Source: Lachnospiraceae bacterium (GTDB lineage: Bacteria > Bacillota > Clostridia > Lachnospirales > Lachnospiraceae). Taken from it: a stretch of 64,000 nucleotides of DNA. The stretch lies in contig CAJTGD010000016.1 of assembly GCA_910575475.1 (NCBI GenBank), positions 59,431-123,430 of the forward strand, written 5' to 3'. This document shows positions 52,801 through 61,213 of this stretch, piece after piece (positions within the stretch are counted from its first letter, which is position 1; every line of letters begins with the position of its first letter). Position numbers and translations under genes: made by a program. The notes beneath the pieces were generated by a model, which saw only the letters and a list, made by a program, of their open reading frames with translations, searched no databases and was not told the DNA's origin.

Positions 52801-54616
52801 TACTGGTCAGCTTGGTGATCTCAAAAGGAATGGGCCGCCGTGGATTGACGAAGGTGCTGAAAGAATCCACGATCTCTCCTTTGACTACCTTTACCGCCCC
52901 GATCTCGATGATCTTGTCCTTGATGGCGCTGAATCCCGTGGTCTCCAGGTCGAATACCACAAAGGTATCATCCAGGCTTTCCTCCCCGGCGCCCACAGCG
53001 ATCTCAGTCAGGTCGTCCACCACATAGCCTTCCACGCCGTAAATGACCTTGAACGGGTCTGCCTTGTCCAAGCGCTCGATATAGTGGTTGGCATCCGGAA
53101 ATGCCTGGGCAGTCCCATGGTCCGTGACCGCGATGGCAGGATGTCCCCACTTGTGGGCGCGGCCCACAATATCCTTGACCTCGGAGACCCCGTCCATATC
53201 GCTCATTTTCGTATGGCAGTGGAGCTCCACGCGCTTAATGGGGCTTAAGTCCTCCCTGGACACGGTAAAATCCCCGGTCTTCTTGATCCCGGTGATGGAG
53301 CCGATGGTCAGCTCCCCGTCATATTTGTCAATGGTGGTGACGCCCTTGATCTTCAAAAACGCGCCCTTTTTCAGGTCGCCTAACAGCTCTGCAAGCTGTT
53401 CGTTGCGGACAAACATTTTCACGGTAATGGTATCTGTAAAATCCGTAATCGAAAAAATGATGATGGTTCGTTCATTCCGGATCTCCCGGGTCTCAAAGCT
53501 GATAACCTTGCCGTGGAGCGTGATCTCCCCCATCTCCGTGGCCACCTGGTCCAGCCGCAAAGGCTCGTCCTCAAAGTCCCTTCCGTAGATCAGGCCCGGC
53601 GCGTCTCCCTGCTTTAAGGGGCGCACATAATCCCGGCCGGAATCCTTCCGAAAGCCGCTTTTCCCCTGGCCATAGGAAAAGCCGCCTCTGCCCGGCGCAT
53701 TGCCCTTTCCGGCAGCCGCCGCACCCGCACTTCCATTCCTGCCGGCAGCCGTCCCGTTTGCGCTTCCATTTCTTCCGTTTGCCATTCCATTTTTCCCGGC
53801 TGCGGCACCATTTGCTGTTCCGTTCTTTCCGGCTGCAGCTCCTGCTGCATTCCAGGCCGTTTTGGTTCCCCTGCCCTGGTTTCCGGCTGCATCCGAGTCG
53901 CCCGCCCGGTCTGAGGCAGCACCGGAAACACTGCCAGGTTCCTCCCAGGGCGCCGCAAAATCGCTGCCGTTGGAGGGATCCCCGGGACCCATCCCGTCAG
54001 GATCCATTTCCCCGTGAATACTTTTATTCCTCTGGAAAATGGCGTTGATCTCCCGCTGGATCCGCTGTTCCTCAAACTCCCGTGTCTTACTTTCCTTTTT
54101 CTCCCGGTAGGTGACACGGAACTCGGTCGGAATGCCGCAGCGACGGTTGAACACCTCGTCCAGAAGCTCCAGGATCTGCTCCCGTCTTCCTTCGGATACG
54201 ATGGTATCCGCCAGCTCCAGACAGCAGATCTGCCCATCTTCAAACCGAAGCTGTGCCTGGTCGAACATATTGGCCGCCAGCACGCTGCTGCCCCGCAGTT
54301 CCTGGGAAATGCTCTCCCGGTACTCCGCCATCAGGGCGGCGGGGGTGTACTGCTCGGACAGGCTGTATTCTTCTTCTATATGAATCTGGACCATGGAGGT
54401 TCCGAACAGCTGCTCCTTGATCTTGTGCTCCATATGCCAGATCTGCTTCTTCTGAAACAGATGCCGGCTGAATATGTAAACGTGCAGAAAATCCCGTGCG
54501 GAATTGGTGGTGATCTTCTTCACTTCCACATCCGCAAACAACATGCGGACAGAGTCCTCCACTTTTAATGTGGGAAATACATCAAAAAATAATTTTGCGG
54601 TTCCTACTTGTTCCAA
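49847..54616 (-). CDS. polC: DNA polymerase III alpha subunit, PolC type
   Basis: 1589 residues. N-terminal domain (1-200); a low-complexity Gly/Ala/Asn linker (about 204-330); OB domain; PHP domain with HCHTKMSD (466-473); the inserted DnaQ-type 3'-5' exonuclease beginning DLETTG (556-561) with HNAGFD; the palm with PDIDLNFSG; zinc Cys pairs (CKKC, CPDC); and the helix-hairpin-helix end. It is the main replicative polymerase of low-GC Gram-positives. The usual length is about 1430-1460. GTG 54634 has no site; AGGAG is 8 bases before TTG 54616, which I chose. Confidence 0.96.
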   Translation of the reverse strand: MEQVGTAKLFFDVFPTLKVEDSVRMLFADVEVKKITTNSARDFLHVYIFSRHLFQKKQIWHMEHKIKEQLFGTSMVQIHIEEEYSLSEQYTPAALMAEYRESISQELRGSSVLAANMFDQAQLRFEDGQICCLELADTIVSEGRREQILELLDEVFNRRCGIPTEFRVTYREKKESKTREFEEQRIQREINAIFQRNKSIHGEMDPDGMGPGDPSNGSDFAAPWEEPGSVSGAASDRAGDSDAAGNQGRGTKTAWNAAGAAAGKNGTANGAAAGKNGMANGRNGSANGTAAGRNGSAGAAAAGKGNAPGRGGFSYGQGKSGFRKDSGRDYVRPLKQGDAPGLIYGRDFEDEPLRLDQVATEMGEITLHGKVISFETREIRNERTIIIFSITDFTDTITVKMFVRNEQLAELLGDLKKGAFLKIKGVTTIDKYDGELTIGSITGIKKTGDFTVSREDLSPIKRVELHCHTKMSDMDGVSEVKDIVGRAHKWGHPAIAVTDHGTAQAFPDANHYIERLDKADPFKVIYGVEGYVVDDLTEIAVGAGEESLDDTFVVFDLETTGFSAIKDKIIEIGAVKVVKGEIVDSFSTFVNPRRPIPFEITKLTSITDEMVMEYPDIETILPQFLEFVGDAVLVAHNAGFDVGFIEQNCRYQDIEPHFISVDTVALARVLLPTLSKYKLNVVAKALNISLENHHRAVDDAGATAEIFVKFVQMLKDRDITTLKGINQFGNTNEDAIRKLPTYHIIILVKNDIGRYNLYQLISASNLKYFARRPRIPKSLLNQHREGLIIGSACEAGELFQAILNQKSQETIAKLADFYDYYEIQPLGNNHFMLESEKLPDIQTEEDLKNLNRQILELGDQFKKPVVATCDVHFLDPEDEVYRRIIMAGKGFSDADNQAPLYLRTTEEMLGEFEYLGSAKAYEVVVENSNKIAAMVEKIAPVNPNKCPPVIQDSDQKLRDICYKKAHEVYGDDLPVQVSSRLERELNSIISNGYAVMYIIAQKLVWKSVADGYLVGSRGSVGSSFVATMAGITEVNPLSPHYYCKKCHYSEFESEEVKAYSGCCGFDMPDKICPDCGEKLVKDGYDIPFETFLGFKGDKEPDIDLNFSGDYQSKAHKYTEVLFGEGYTFKAGTIGTLADKTAYGYVRRYYEEKNQRKRKCEIERISQGCTGVRRSTGQHPGGIVVLPHGHNINEFTPVQHPANDVTTDIVTTHFDYHSIDHNLLKLDILGHDDPTMIKMLEEYITSESLENEYNEEHPFVATQIPLDDQEVLSLFHGTQALGIKPEDIEGCKLGCLGIPEFGTDFAMSMVIEANPQSLSDLIRLAGLSHGTDVWLGNAQDLIRSGTATISTAICTRDDIMIYLINQGVDSALSFTIMESVRKGKGLKDEWIAAMKEKDVPDWYIGSCKKIKYMFPKAHAAAYVMMAYRIAYCKINYPLAYYGAYFSIRADAFSYELMCQGKEKLNYYIKDYKKRSDTLTNKEQDTLKDMRLVQEMYARGLDFTPIDLYRARAKQFQIVDGKLMPSFASIEGMGEKAAEAVELAAKDGAFLSLDDFRERTKVSVTVIDLMSDLGLFGDLPQSNQLSLFDLA
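53627..54007 (-). repeat. Low-complexity repeat within polC
   Basis: Codes for degenerate AAGKNG, NGTANG, RNGSANG units rich in Gly, Ala and Asn between the N-terminal and OB domains. The frame is intact. Confidence 0.8.
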
Positions 54617-54630
54617 TTGATCAGCTCCTG

Positions 54631-55689
54631 TCACTCATTTTCCCAGTTCTGTAATTCCCGGCGCAACGTTTCCAGAAGTTCCTCTTCCTTTACCTTTTTC
54701 ACGACCTCTCCCTTTTTGATCAGGAGTCCTTCGCCCTTGCCGCCCGCGATCCCGATATCTGCTTCCCGGGCTTCTCCCGGGCCGTTCACGACGCATCCCA
54801 TGACGGCTACCTTGAGATCCAGCGGAAATTCCTGGACCATCTTCTCCACCTGATTTGCAAGCCCGATCAAGTCGATCTGGGTTCTGCCGCAGGTAGGACA
54901 GGATACCACCTCGATGCCGCCCTTGCGAAGCCCCAGGGTCTTCAAGATCAGCTTTGCGGATCGGATCTCTTCCGCCGGATCGCCGGTCAGGGACACCCGG
55001 ATCGTGTTTCCGATGCCTTCATAGAGAATGATCCCCAGGCCGATCGAGGATTTGATATTTCCGGAGTAGACCGTCCCTGCCTCCGTGATCCCCACATGCA
55101 GCGGATATGGACATTGCTCTGCGATCAACTCGTGGGCTTTCACGCACATCATGACATCGGAGGATTTGATGCTGACCACCAGATTATCATACTCCATCTC
55201 CTCAATCATCCGCACCTTATCCAGCGCGCTCTCTACGATTCCTTCGGCCGTCACTGCACCATATTTTTCCAAAAGTGTTTTTTCCAGGGAACCGCTGTTG
55301 ACGCCGACCCGGATGGGAATCTCATACTCCTTCGCCTTATCGACGACGGCCCTCAGGCGCTCCTCTCCACCGATATTGCCCGGATTGATCCGAATCTTGT
55401 CGGCTCCGTTCTCAATGGCCGCAATCGCCATCCGATAGTCAAAATGGATATCCGCCACCAGAGGGATCTGAATATTTTTTTTGATCTCCCGCAGTGCCTC
55501 AGCCGCTTCCAGTGTGGGAACGGTACAGCGCACGATCTCACAGCCTGCCGCCTCCAGCCTGTGGATCTGCTCTACGGTTCCTTTGATATCCTCGGTCTTC
55601 GTATTGGTCATAGACTGGATCGCCACCGGATGATTTCCTCCGATCACCACGTCTCCGATCCGGATTTCCTTTGTGTTCTGTCTCAGCAT
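54631..55689 (-). CDS. ispG: 4-hydroxy-3-methylbut-2-en-1-yl diphosphate synthase (IspG/GcpE)
   Basis: 352 residues. A TIM barrel with GGNHPVAIQSMTNT, VADIHFDYRMA and RINPGNIG is followed by the 4Fe-4S domain with SCPTCGRT and MGCVVNGPGE. It makes HMBPP in the MEP pathway. AAAGGAG precedes the ATG. The polC start overlaps its end region, so the two are coupled, a common Firmicutes order. Confidence 0.96.
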   Translation of the reverse strand: MLRQNTKEIRIGDVVIGGNHPVAIQSMTNTKTEDIKGTVEQIHRLEAAGCEIVRCTVPTLEAAEALREIKKNIQIPLVADIHFDYRMAIAAIENGADKIRINPGNIGGEERLRAVVDKAKEYEIPIRVGVNSGSLEKTLLEKYGAVTAEGIVESALDKVRMIEEMEYDNLVVSIKSSDVMMCVKAHELIAEQCPYPLHVGITEAGTVYSGNIKSSIGLGIILYEGIGNTIRVSLTGDPAEEIRSAKLILKTLGLRKGGIEVVSCPTCGRTQIDLIGLANQVEKMVQEFPLDLKVAVMGCVVNGPGEAREADIGIAGGKGEGLLIKKGEVVKKVKEEELLETLRRELQNWENE

Positions 55690-55827
55690 GTTCTATTGTC
55701 TCCTTTCCGATATCTTATAAAACAGCCATAAATAGGATGCCTTGAGGTATATTCCATGACACAAAACAGCCCTGCATATCCGGAGCTTCCCGAACATACA
55801 AAGCTGTTTATCCCTCCATGCGTTATC

Positions 55828-56265
55828 CTACTCTTTTTCAAATACCATCTGATCACCATACTCCCGTTCTGTCAGTGTCAATTCTCCCTGTTCCAGGCTG
55901 TAGTCATAGCTTCCTTCCATATTCTCCGCGGCAAAACCGGATTCTGCCGACGTATCATAGACCTCCTGCGAGGTCCCGTTTTCCTCTCCCTGATACAAAG
56001 TGAATATTTTGGATTTCAGATCCACATGATACTGCAGTTCTACCACGCCGTCCGATTCATCCGGCCATTCGATGGACGCAGATCCGTTGCCCTGGATCCG
56101 CATGACAAGGCCGCTGCCTTCGTTCACCCATCTTCCTTCCAACGGATTCGAAGTAAAAAGCGTATATCCAAAAAATATGGCGATGACAATGATCAATACC
56201 GATGAAACGGTCATCGCAATTCTCCAGAGTTTACTTCTTTTTTTCTCATCATTTTCCGCAATCAT
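55828..56265 (-). CDS. Hypothetical membrane-anchored protein
   Basis: 145 residues. A short charged start, one helix (AMTVSSVLIIVIAIFFGYTLF), then an extracellular domain beginning NPLEGRWVNEGSGLVMRI with beta-strand character and acidic composition. It resembles small lipocalin-like or DUF5640-type domains (GRW start), but this is only a likeness. ATG 56265 has GGAGGGA upstream. Confidence 0.6.
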   Translation of the reverse strand: MIAENDEKKRSKLWRIAMTVSSVLIIVIAIFFGYTLFTSNPLEGRWVNEGSGLVMRIQGNGSASIEWPDESDGVVELQYHVDLKSKIFTLYQGEENGTSQEVYDTSAESGFAAENMEGSYDYSLEQGELTLTEREYGDQMVFEKE

Positions 56266-56446
56266 GCTGCAACTTCCCTCCCGGCGGAACATTTGGCCGC
56301 TGCTCGCCAGAAAACCGGCAATACACGGCAGTTATTCTATATCGTTCCGCACCGTCTTTTCCTTTATTATACGGATATTTCAAACCGGTGTCAACGGGTG
56401 GATTTCATCAGCCGGATTCCTGACACTTATAGCGACATGTAACGAC

Positions 56447-56956
56447 TTATACAAAAATCCCGCCAAGTACCGCATAAGACAGCACCGTCATCAAAAATGC
56501 CGCCACAAACACTCCCAGCACGATCGCCGGAAACGCCTTCCGGAAGCGGATTCCGATTAATGCCGCAATCAGGGAGCCTGTCCAGGCTCCGGTGCCCGGA
56601 AGCGGGATCCCCACAAAGGCAACCAGTCCCCAGAACTCATATTTTTCAATGTTGGCGCTCTTGCTCATGGCCTTTTTTTCCAGCTTCTCTACCAGCGGTT
56701 TCAGCCGTTTCGTGCCCTTCATCCAGTTAAAGATCCTGGTGATCAAAAGGAGGATGAAGGGGATCGGGATCAGGTTTCCGACGATGCAGATGGGGATCGC
56801 TTCCCACATGGGTACGTCCAATACCGCCGGTCCCGCGGCCAAAAGCCCCCCTCGAAGCTCCAGGATCGGTACCATGGAAATGAGAAACAAGATCACTTCT
56901 TTTCCGACTTTTCCGCCTAAATTATCTATGAACCAACTGATCAGTGCTTCTTTCAT
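56447..56956 (-). CDS. Small multidrug export family membrane protein (COG2426)
   Basis: 169 residues with about four hydrophobic segments and the conserved MVPILELRGGLLAA and FVGIPLPGTGAWTGSLIAAL. It belongs to the sm_multidrug_ex group; transport of drugs is a name rather than a proof. The ATG overlaps the hisC stop (ATGA). CAGGAG is 13 bases upstream. Confidence 0.88.
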   Translation of the reverse strand: MKEALISWFIDNLGGKVGKEVILFLISMVPILELRGGLLAAGPAVLDVPMWEAIPICIVGNLIPIPFILLLITRIFNWMKGTKRLKPLVEKLEKKAMSKSANIEKYEFWGLVAFVGIPLPGTGAWTGSLIAALIGIRFRKAFPAIVLGVFVAAFLMTVLSYAVLGGIFV

Positions 56957-58047
56957 CTTCTAAATTCTCTCCTGCTGTTTTTAGTATAACACAGATACGC
57001 TCTCAGCGCCGCGAACAGTGCCTCCATCTCTTCCCTGGTTCCCACGGTGATCCGCAGATACTGGCGGATCCGTTCGCTGTCCCAGTGGCGCACATAGATA
57101 TCCTGTTTCTTCAATGCCTCGAACAGTTCCCCGGCATCATACCGCGGATGTCTTGCAAAGATGAAATTTGCCCTGGAATCTGGAAATTCGAATTCTAACC
57201 TCCGAAGCTCTTCCTTCGCCCATTCCCTCGTTTCCACGATTTTTTTTGTGGTCTTCTCAAAATATGCCCGATCCTTCACCGCCTCCGTTCCGCAGACAAT
57301 AGACGTCTGATTCATGGTATAGGAATTGAAGGAATATTTCACATCGTTGAGATACCGGATCAGTGCAGGGCTGCTGATCGCATATCCGATCCGCATGCCG
57401 GCCATGGAGCGGGCTTTGGAAAAGGTCTGGACAACGATCAGGTTGCTGTATCGGCCGATCAGCTCCAGCGCGGATTTTCCCGCGAAGTCAATATATGCCT
57501 CGTCCACGATTACGACCGCATCCGGATTATGGATAAGAATGTCCTCTACGAATCCAAGCTCCTCATAAATGGCCGTAGGCGCATTGGGGTTGGGAAAGAT
57601 CACTCCGCCGTTTTCCCGGTAATAATCTTCCTTCACGATCCGGAAATTTTCATCCAGCTTCGGGCATTCATAAGGAATCCGATATAATTCTGCCCAGACT
57701 TTATAGAAGGAATACGTAATATCCGGGAAAAGTATGGGCTTTTCGGAGTTAAAAAAGGTCAGAAAGCACATGGACAGCACATCGTCCGATCCGACGCCAA
57801 CAAACACCTGGTCCCTGCCTACCCCGTAATGCTCCGCCAATGCGGACACCAGGTCATTTGCAGAAGGATCCGGATATAATCTGAGCCTGTCCGTATCCAT
57901 TTCCCGCAGGGCGCGCTCCACTCCAGGGGCGGGCGGATACGGATTTTCGTTGGTATTCAATTTTATCACCTTACGCTGGGGCTGCTCGCCTGGTACATAA
58001 GGGTCTACTTTTCGTATATTCTTTATGATTCCGGGATTGATTTCCAC
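56953..58047 (-). CDS. hisC: Histidinol-phosphate aminotransferase-like enzyme
   Basis: 364 residues, fold-type I. KLNTNENPYPP, VGVGSDDVL and the PLP lysine in QTFSKARSMAGMRIGYA mark the HisC group. It transaminates histidinol phosphate in histidine synthesis, but no other his gene is in the window, so a related amino acid role is possible. GGAG is directly against ATG 58056; GTG 58047 is 9 bases away and is the more likely start. Confidence 0.88.
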   Translation of the reverse strand: MEINPGIIKNIRKVDPYVPGEQPQRKVIKLNTNENPYPPAPGVERALREMDTDRLRLYPDPSANDLVSALAEHYGVGRDQVFVGVGSDDVLSMCFLTFFNSEKPILFPDITYSFYKVWAELYRIPYECPKLDENFRIVKEDYYRENGGVIFPNPNAPTAIYEELGFVEDILIHNPDAVVIVDEAYIDFAGKSALELIGRYSNLIVVQTFSKARSMAGMRIGYAISSPALIRYLNDVKYSFNSYTMNQTSIVCGTEAVKDRAYFEKTTKKIVETREWAKEELRRLEFEFPDSRANFIFARHPRYDAGELFEALKKQDIYVRHWDSERIRQYLRITVGTREEMEALFAALRAYLCYTKNSRREFRR

Positions 58048-58225
58048 TGATCTCATCTCCTGTTATTCTGTCTGTTTGTGTTGGGCTGTCATTCCTTTTC
58101 CAGGCAGTCCAAGTCTGGGGGTATCCTGCGGTACGGTTCATATATTGTATCATTCCTTTTCCGGACAGCAGACCTCCAGCTCGTCTGCCATACTGACAAT
58201 CGCTATCGCGCCGCTTCGCATCGGA

Positions 58226-59419
58226 TCATCTGCAGTCATATTCCTTCGCCAGCTCGGCAAATCTGGGCAGGGAATTTACGATCGTTTCATGGGACACACA
58301 ATAGGCCAGCCTGACATATCCGGGACATCCAAAGGAGCTTCCCGGAACGATCAGGATGTTATATTTTTTTGCCGCCGCGCAGAATGCCTTTTCATCCGTA
58401 ACCGGAGATTTTACGAAAAGATAAAACGCTCCCTCCGGCTTGATGCACTCAAAGCCCAGTTCTTTCAGGCCGTTGTATAATGTCTCCCGGTTCCGGTCAT
58501 AGAAGGAAATATCCGTCTTTTCGTTCAGGCAGTATTTAACTACCTTCTGCTGCAGTGTCGGCGCATTCACAAATCCCAGGATCCTGATCGCCACATTGGC
58601 CGCGCTGATCAGCGCCTCGCTGTCCGCCGCTTCATCGGGGATCACCAGATATCCGATCCGCTCCCCGGGAAGCGACAGGGATTTGCTGAAGGAATATCCT
58701 ACCACCGTGTTTGCATAATATTTTGTCAGGTATGGGACCTTTGCACCGTCATATGCAAGCTCCCGGTAGGGCTCGTCTGAGATCAGATAGATCTCCGTTC
58801 CATATTCCTTCTGCTTTACTTCCAGAATGGATGCCATCCTCCGGATCGTCTCCTCAGAATAAACGACTCCGGTGGGATTGTTGGGCGTATTGACGATCAC
58901 GGCCTTTGTCTTTTTCGTGATCTTCTCTTCAAACTCATCCAGCTTGGGCTGGAAATCCACGGTATTGGGAGAGATCTCCACCAAGACGCCGTCGTAATTG
59001 TCGGTATAGCTCCGGTATTCCCCGAAATAGGGAGCAAATACAATGACCTCGTCCCCTGGATTCAGCAGGGATTTTAAGATTACATTCAGCCCGCCGGCCG
59101 CCCCCACGGTCATGGTAATGTTCTTCGCCGCAAATGCAGTACCGAACCGCTCATTCAAGGATTGTGCCACAGCCTGTCTCACATCCTCATATCCCGCATT
59201 GCTGTTGGTGTAGCCATGAAGCGCCACCGGGTCCTCCTCCTGCAGAATCTCCAGGATGGCCTGTTTCACTGCCTCCGGCGCGGGGACATTGGGATTTCCC
59301 AGGCTGAAATCATATACGTTTTCCTTGCCGTAGAGCTTTGCAAGGCGGTTGCCCTCTTCGAACATCGCACGGATAGCAGAACTGTTTGCCACCATATTTT
59401 CCATCTTTTTTGAAATCAT
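58226..59419 (-). CDS. Pyridoxal-phosphate-dependent class I aminotransferase
   Basis: 397 residues. FSLGNPNVPAPEAV, TVGAAGGLN, NTPNNPTGVVY, SDEPYRELAYDG and YSFSKSLSLPGERIGYL (PLP lysine) are seen. It resembles aspartate/aromatic aminotransferases; the exact amino acid cannot be told. The frame opens at 59470, but AAAGGAG precedes ATG 59419. It lies beside hisC in the same direction with a 170-base gap that has no clear promoter. Confidence 0.9.
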   Translation of the reverse strand: MISKKMENMVANSSAIRAMFEEGNRLAKLYGKENVYDFSLGNPNVPAPEAVKQAILEILQEEDPVALHGYTNSNAGYEDVRQAVAQSLNERFGTAFAAKNITMTVGAAGGLNVILKSLLNPGDEVIVFAPYFGEYRSYTDNYDGVLVEISPNTVDFQPKLDEFEEKITKKTKAVIVNTPNNPTGVVYSEETIRRMASILEVKQKEYGTEIYLISDEPYRELAYDGAKVPYLTKYYANTVVGYSFSKSLSLPGERIGYLVIPDEAADSEALISAANVAIRILGFVNAPTLQQKVVKYCLNEKTDISFYDRNRETLYNGLKELGFECIKPEGAFYLFVKSPVTDEKAFCAAAKKYNILIVPGSSFGCPGYVRLAYCVSHETIVNSLPRFAELAKEYDCR

Positions 59420-59534
59420 CGTATCTGTCTCCTTTTTCCGCAGGGCCGAATCTATTGTTCTCCCGCTCATGATCTGATTCCGATTGCTGAAATTCTATTC
59501 CCGTCAGGTGATCTCCCTGTCTCGCGGTCATACC

Positions 59535-60473
59535 TTATGAAACGGCCGAATGGCCATAATGGGATGCCCTTGGGTATGCCTTCCGGGTCACGATCCCTTT
59601 TTCTACAAGAAATGCCGGATGATAGGAAAGCTTGGATTTCCTCAGTCCCTCCGCTCCGGTGTCTTCCTCCCGGTTTACATATTGATACTCCATGCATTCA
59701 TGCTGTACAAACTGCTGGTTGATCATCGGGTAGGCCCCTTCCACTTCCGCAAACGCTTTCTCCACATGCACTACAAAGGTATCCTCGCAGACCGGCTCTC
59801 CGACACAGAAGGCCACCACTTTACCCTCTACCCGGATCAGGCCGCCCTTCATCCCCAGTTCCTGGAACAGACGCAGGAAATTCAGGGTCACACACATCTC
59901 CGCGTTTTTTTCCAGGTCCTCCTCACAGCCGTTCTCGTTACGCCATTCCAGGGCCATCTGAAAGCATTCTTCCGCATTTTTCCCGGTAATCGGCTCATAA
60001 CTCCAGTCCGGGTACAAGGACTTGAACTTATTGATGTGATTGCGTTTGCCGTGCAGCTTCTTTCCCGCCAGGGTGGCAAGCTTCTCCGTCTCATACACAT
60101 AGTCCGCTTCATCCCGGAGGTACTCGATCTGAAACTGCCTCGGATACCATGCCTCCATCTGGGCAAAATTTTCTTCCGTGACATTATAGAGTATAAAGGG
60201 AGCCTTCTGTTCCTCTGTGTATCGCATCAGGTATTCCAGCGCCCGCTTCACGGCCTCCGGTTCTCCTGCCGGGTAGGCGAACGCAAGCTTCTCTCCGTCA
60301 TCCCGAAAGACCAGAGCGCCTTCTATGACCGCATATTGTACATGATAGTGCCTGGACCAGAGGTAAACATTCGCAAAGGTTCGCTCACAGCTTCTGCTCG
60401 GAGCCTTCTCAAAATACGGGGCAATGATCTCCTGATCCTCCAGTTCCGGCCTTTTAAACAGTATCTCTTCCAT
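59535..60473 (-). CDS. DUF2156 / phosphatidylglycerol lysyltransferase-like protein
   Basis: 312 residues with GNAT-like halves: FANVYLWSRHYHVQYAVIEG, RDEADYVYETEKLATLAGKKLHGKRNHINKF, and VVHVEKAFAEVEGAYPMINQQF. This is the DUF2156 family, related to the aminoacyl-transfer domain of MprF. No membrane domain is present. The substrate is unknown. GGAGAAT precedes the ATG, with a good promoter upstream. Confidence 0.85.
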   Translation of the reverse strand: MEEILFKRPELEDQEIIAPYFEKAPSRSCERTFANVYLWSRHYHVQYAVIEGALVFRDDGEKLAFAYPAGEPEAVKRALEYLMRYTEEQKAPFILYNVTEENFAQMEAWYPRQFQIEYLRDEADYVYETEKLATLAGKKLHGKRNHINKFKSLYPDWSYEPITGKNAEECFQMALEWRNENGCEEDLEKNAEMCVTLNFLRLFQELGMKGGLIRVEGKVVAFCVGEPVCEDTFVVHVEKAFAEVEGAYPMINQQFVQHECMEYQYVNREEDTGAEGLRKSKLSYHPAFLVEKGIVTRKAYPRASHYGHSAVS

Positions 60474-60542
60474 TTTTCATTCTCCATCTCTTTTCTGTGC
60501 CCCTGCCCCAGAATTTTCCAGCGGGGGCGGCGCACATTTGTC

Positions 60543-60572
60543 AGTATAGCATATTTTGTGCGGTTCTGACAA
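60543..60572 (-). promoter_or_regulatory. Predicted promoter of the DUF2156 gene
   Basis: Minus-strand -35 TTGTCA (60567-60572), 18-base spacer, extended -10 TGCTATACT (60543-60548), 70 bases before the ATG. Confidence 0.65.
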
Positions 60573-60610
60573 GATTTATCAAAAAACCAAAAAATATATC
60601 AATCTGAGAA

Positions 60611-61183
60611 TCATAATGTATCCACATCCTGCAGTTCCCCTGCATCCAAAATGGGAAAATATAGGATTTGGTCCGGATGTTTTTTCAGAACCTTCCGCCC
60701 TCCGTGGTCTTCCTTCAATTCCAACAATTCCGGAAAATAGTTTCGGGAAAACCAGACCGGATTTCCGGTCTGGTCCCCGCATGTCACACAGCCAAGCTCT
60801 GCCCGGTTCCTTTCCATATTTTCCAAAAAGGCTTCTGCGCTCTCTTCTGTAAAACAGGGCTGGTCCGCCACAAAAAACGCACAGGCCTGTGCATCTGCCG
60901 CAGCTTCCAGACCTGCACGTATGGAATAGGATACCCCTTTCTGGCTGTCCGGTGAGAATACGGCACGAATATTTCCTACACGTACTTCATCATATATCTG
61001 CGGATATTGTGTCACCACGATCACTTCCCAGTCGACATGGCGCCTGCAGAGACTGTCCAGCCTGTCCAATAAGTGCCGGTACAGAGGTCGCCCCTCCAGT
61101 TCATACAAGAGCTTGTTGGAACCGAATCGGCGGCTGTTCCCGGCCGCCAGATAAATCAAACGTACTTTCATCTTTTCCACCAT
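60611..61183 (-). CDS. MobA-like nucleotidyltransferase
   Basis: About 190 residues of the NTP_transf_3 fold. LIYLAAGNSRRFGSNKLL is the nucleotide loop; FVADQPCF the metal-binding Asp motif; DHGGRKVLK the third block. The family includes MobA and MocA of molybdenum cofactor maturation; no other cofactor gene is near, so the target is open. Starts at 61204, 61183 or 61171 are possible; none has a strong site, and 61183 is chosen. Confidence 0.8.
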   Translation of the reverse strand: MVEKMKVRLIYLAAGNSRRFGSNKLLYELEGRPLYRHLLDRLDSLCRRHVDWEVIVVTQYPQIYDEVRVGNIRAVFSPDSQKGVSYSIRAGLEAAADAQACAFFVADQPCFTEESAEAFLENMERNRAELGCVTCGDQTGNPVWFSRNYFPELLELKEDHGGRKVLKKHPDQILYFPILDAGELQDVDTL

Positions 61184-61213
61184 TTGTTTCCGTTTATTCA
61201 ACACAGCATACTT

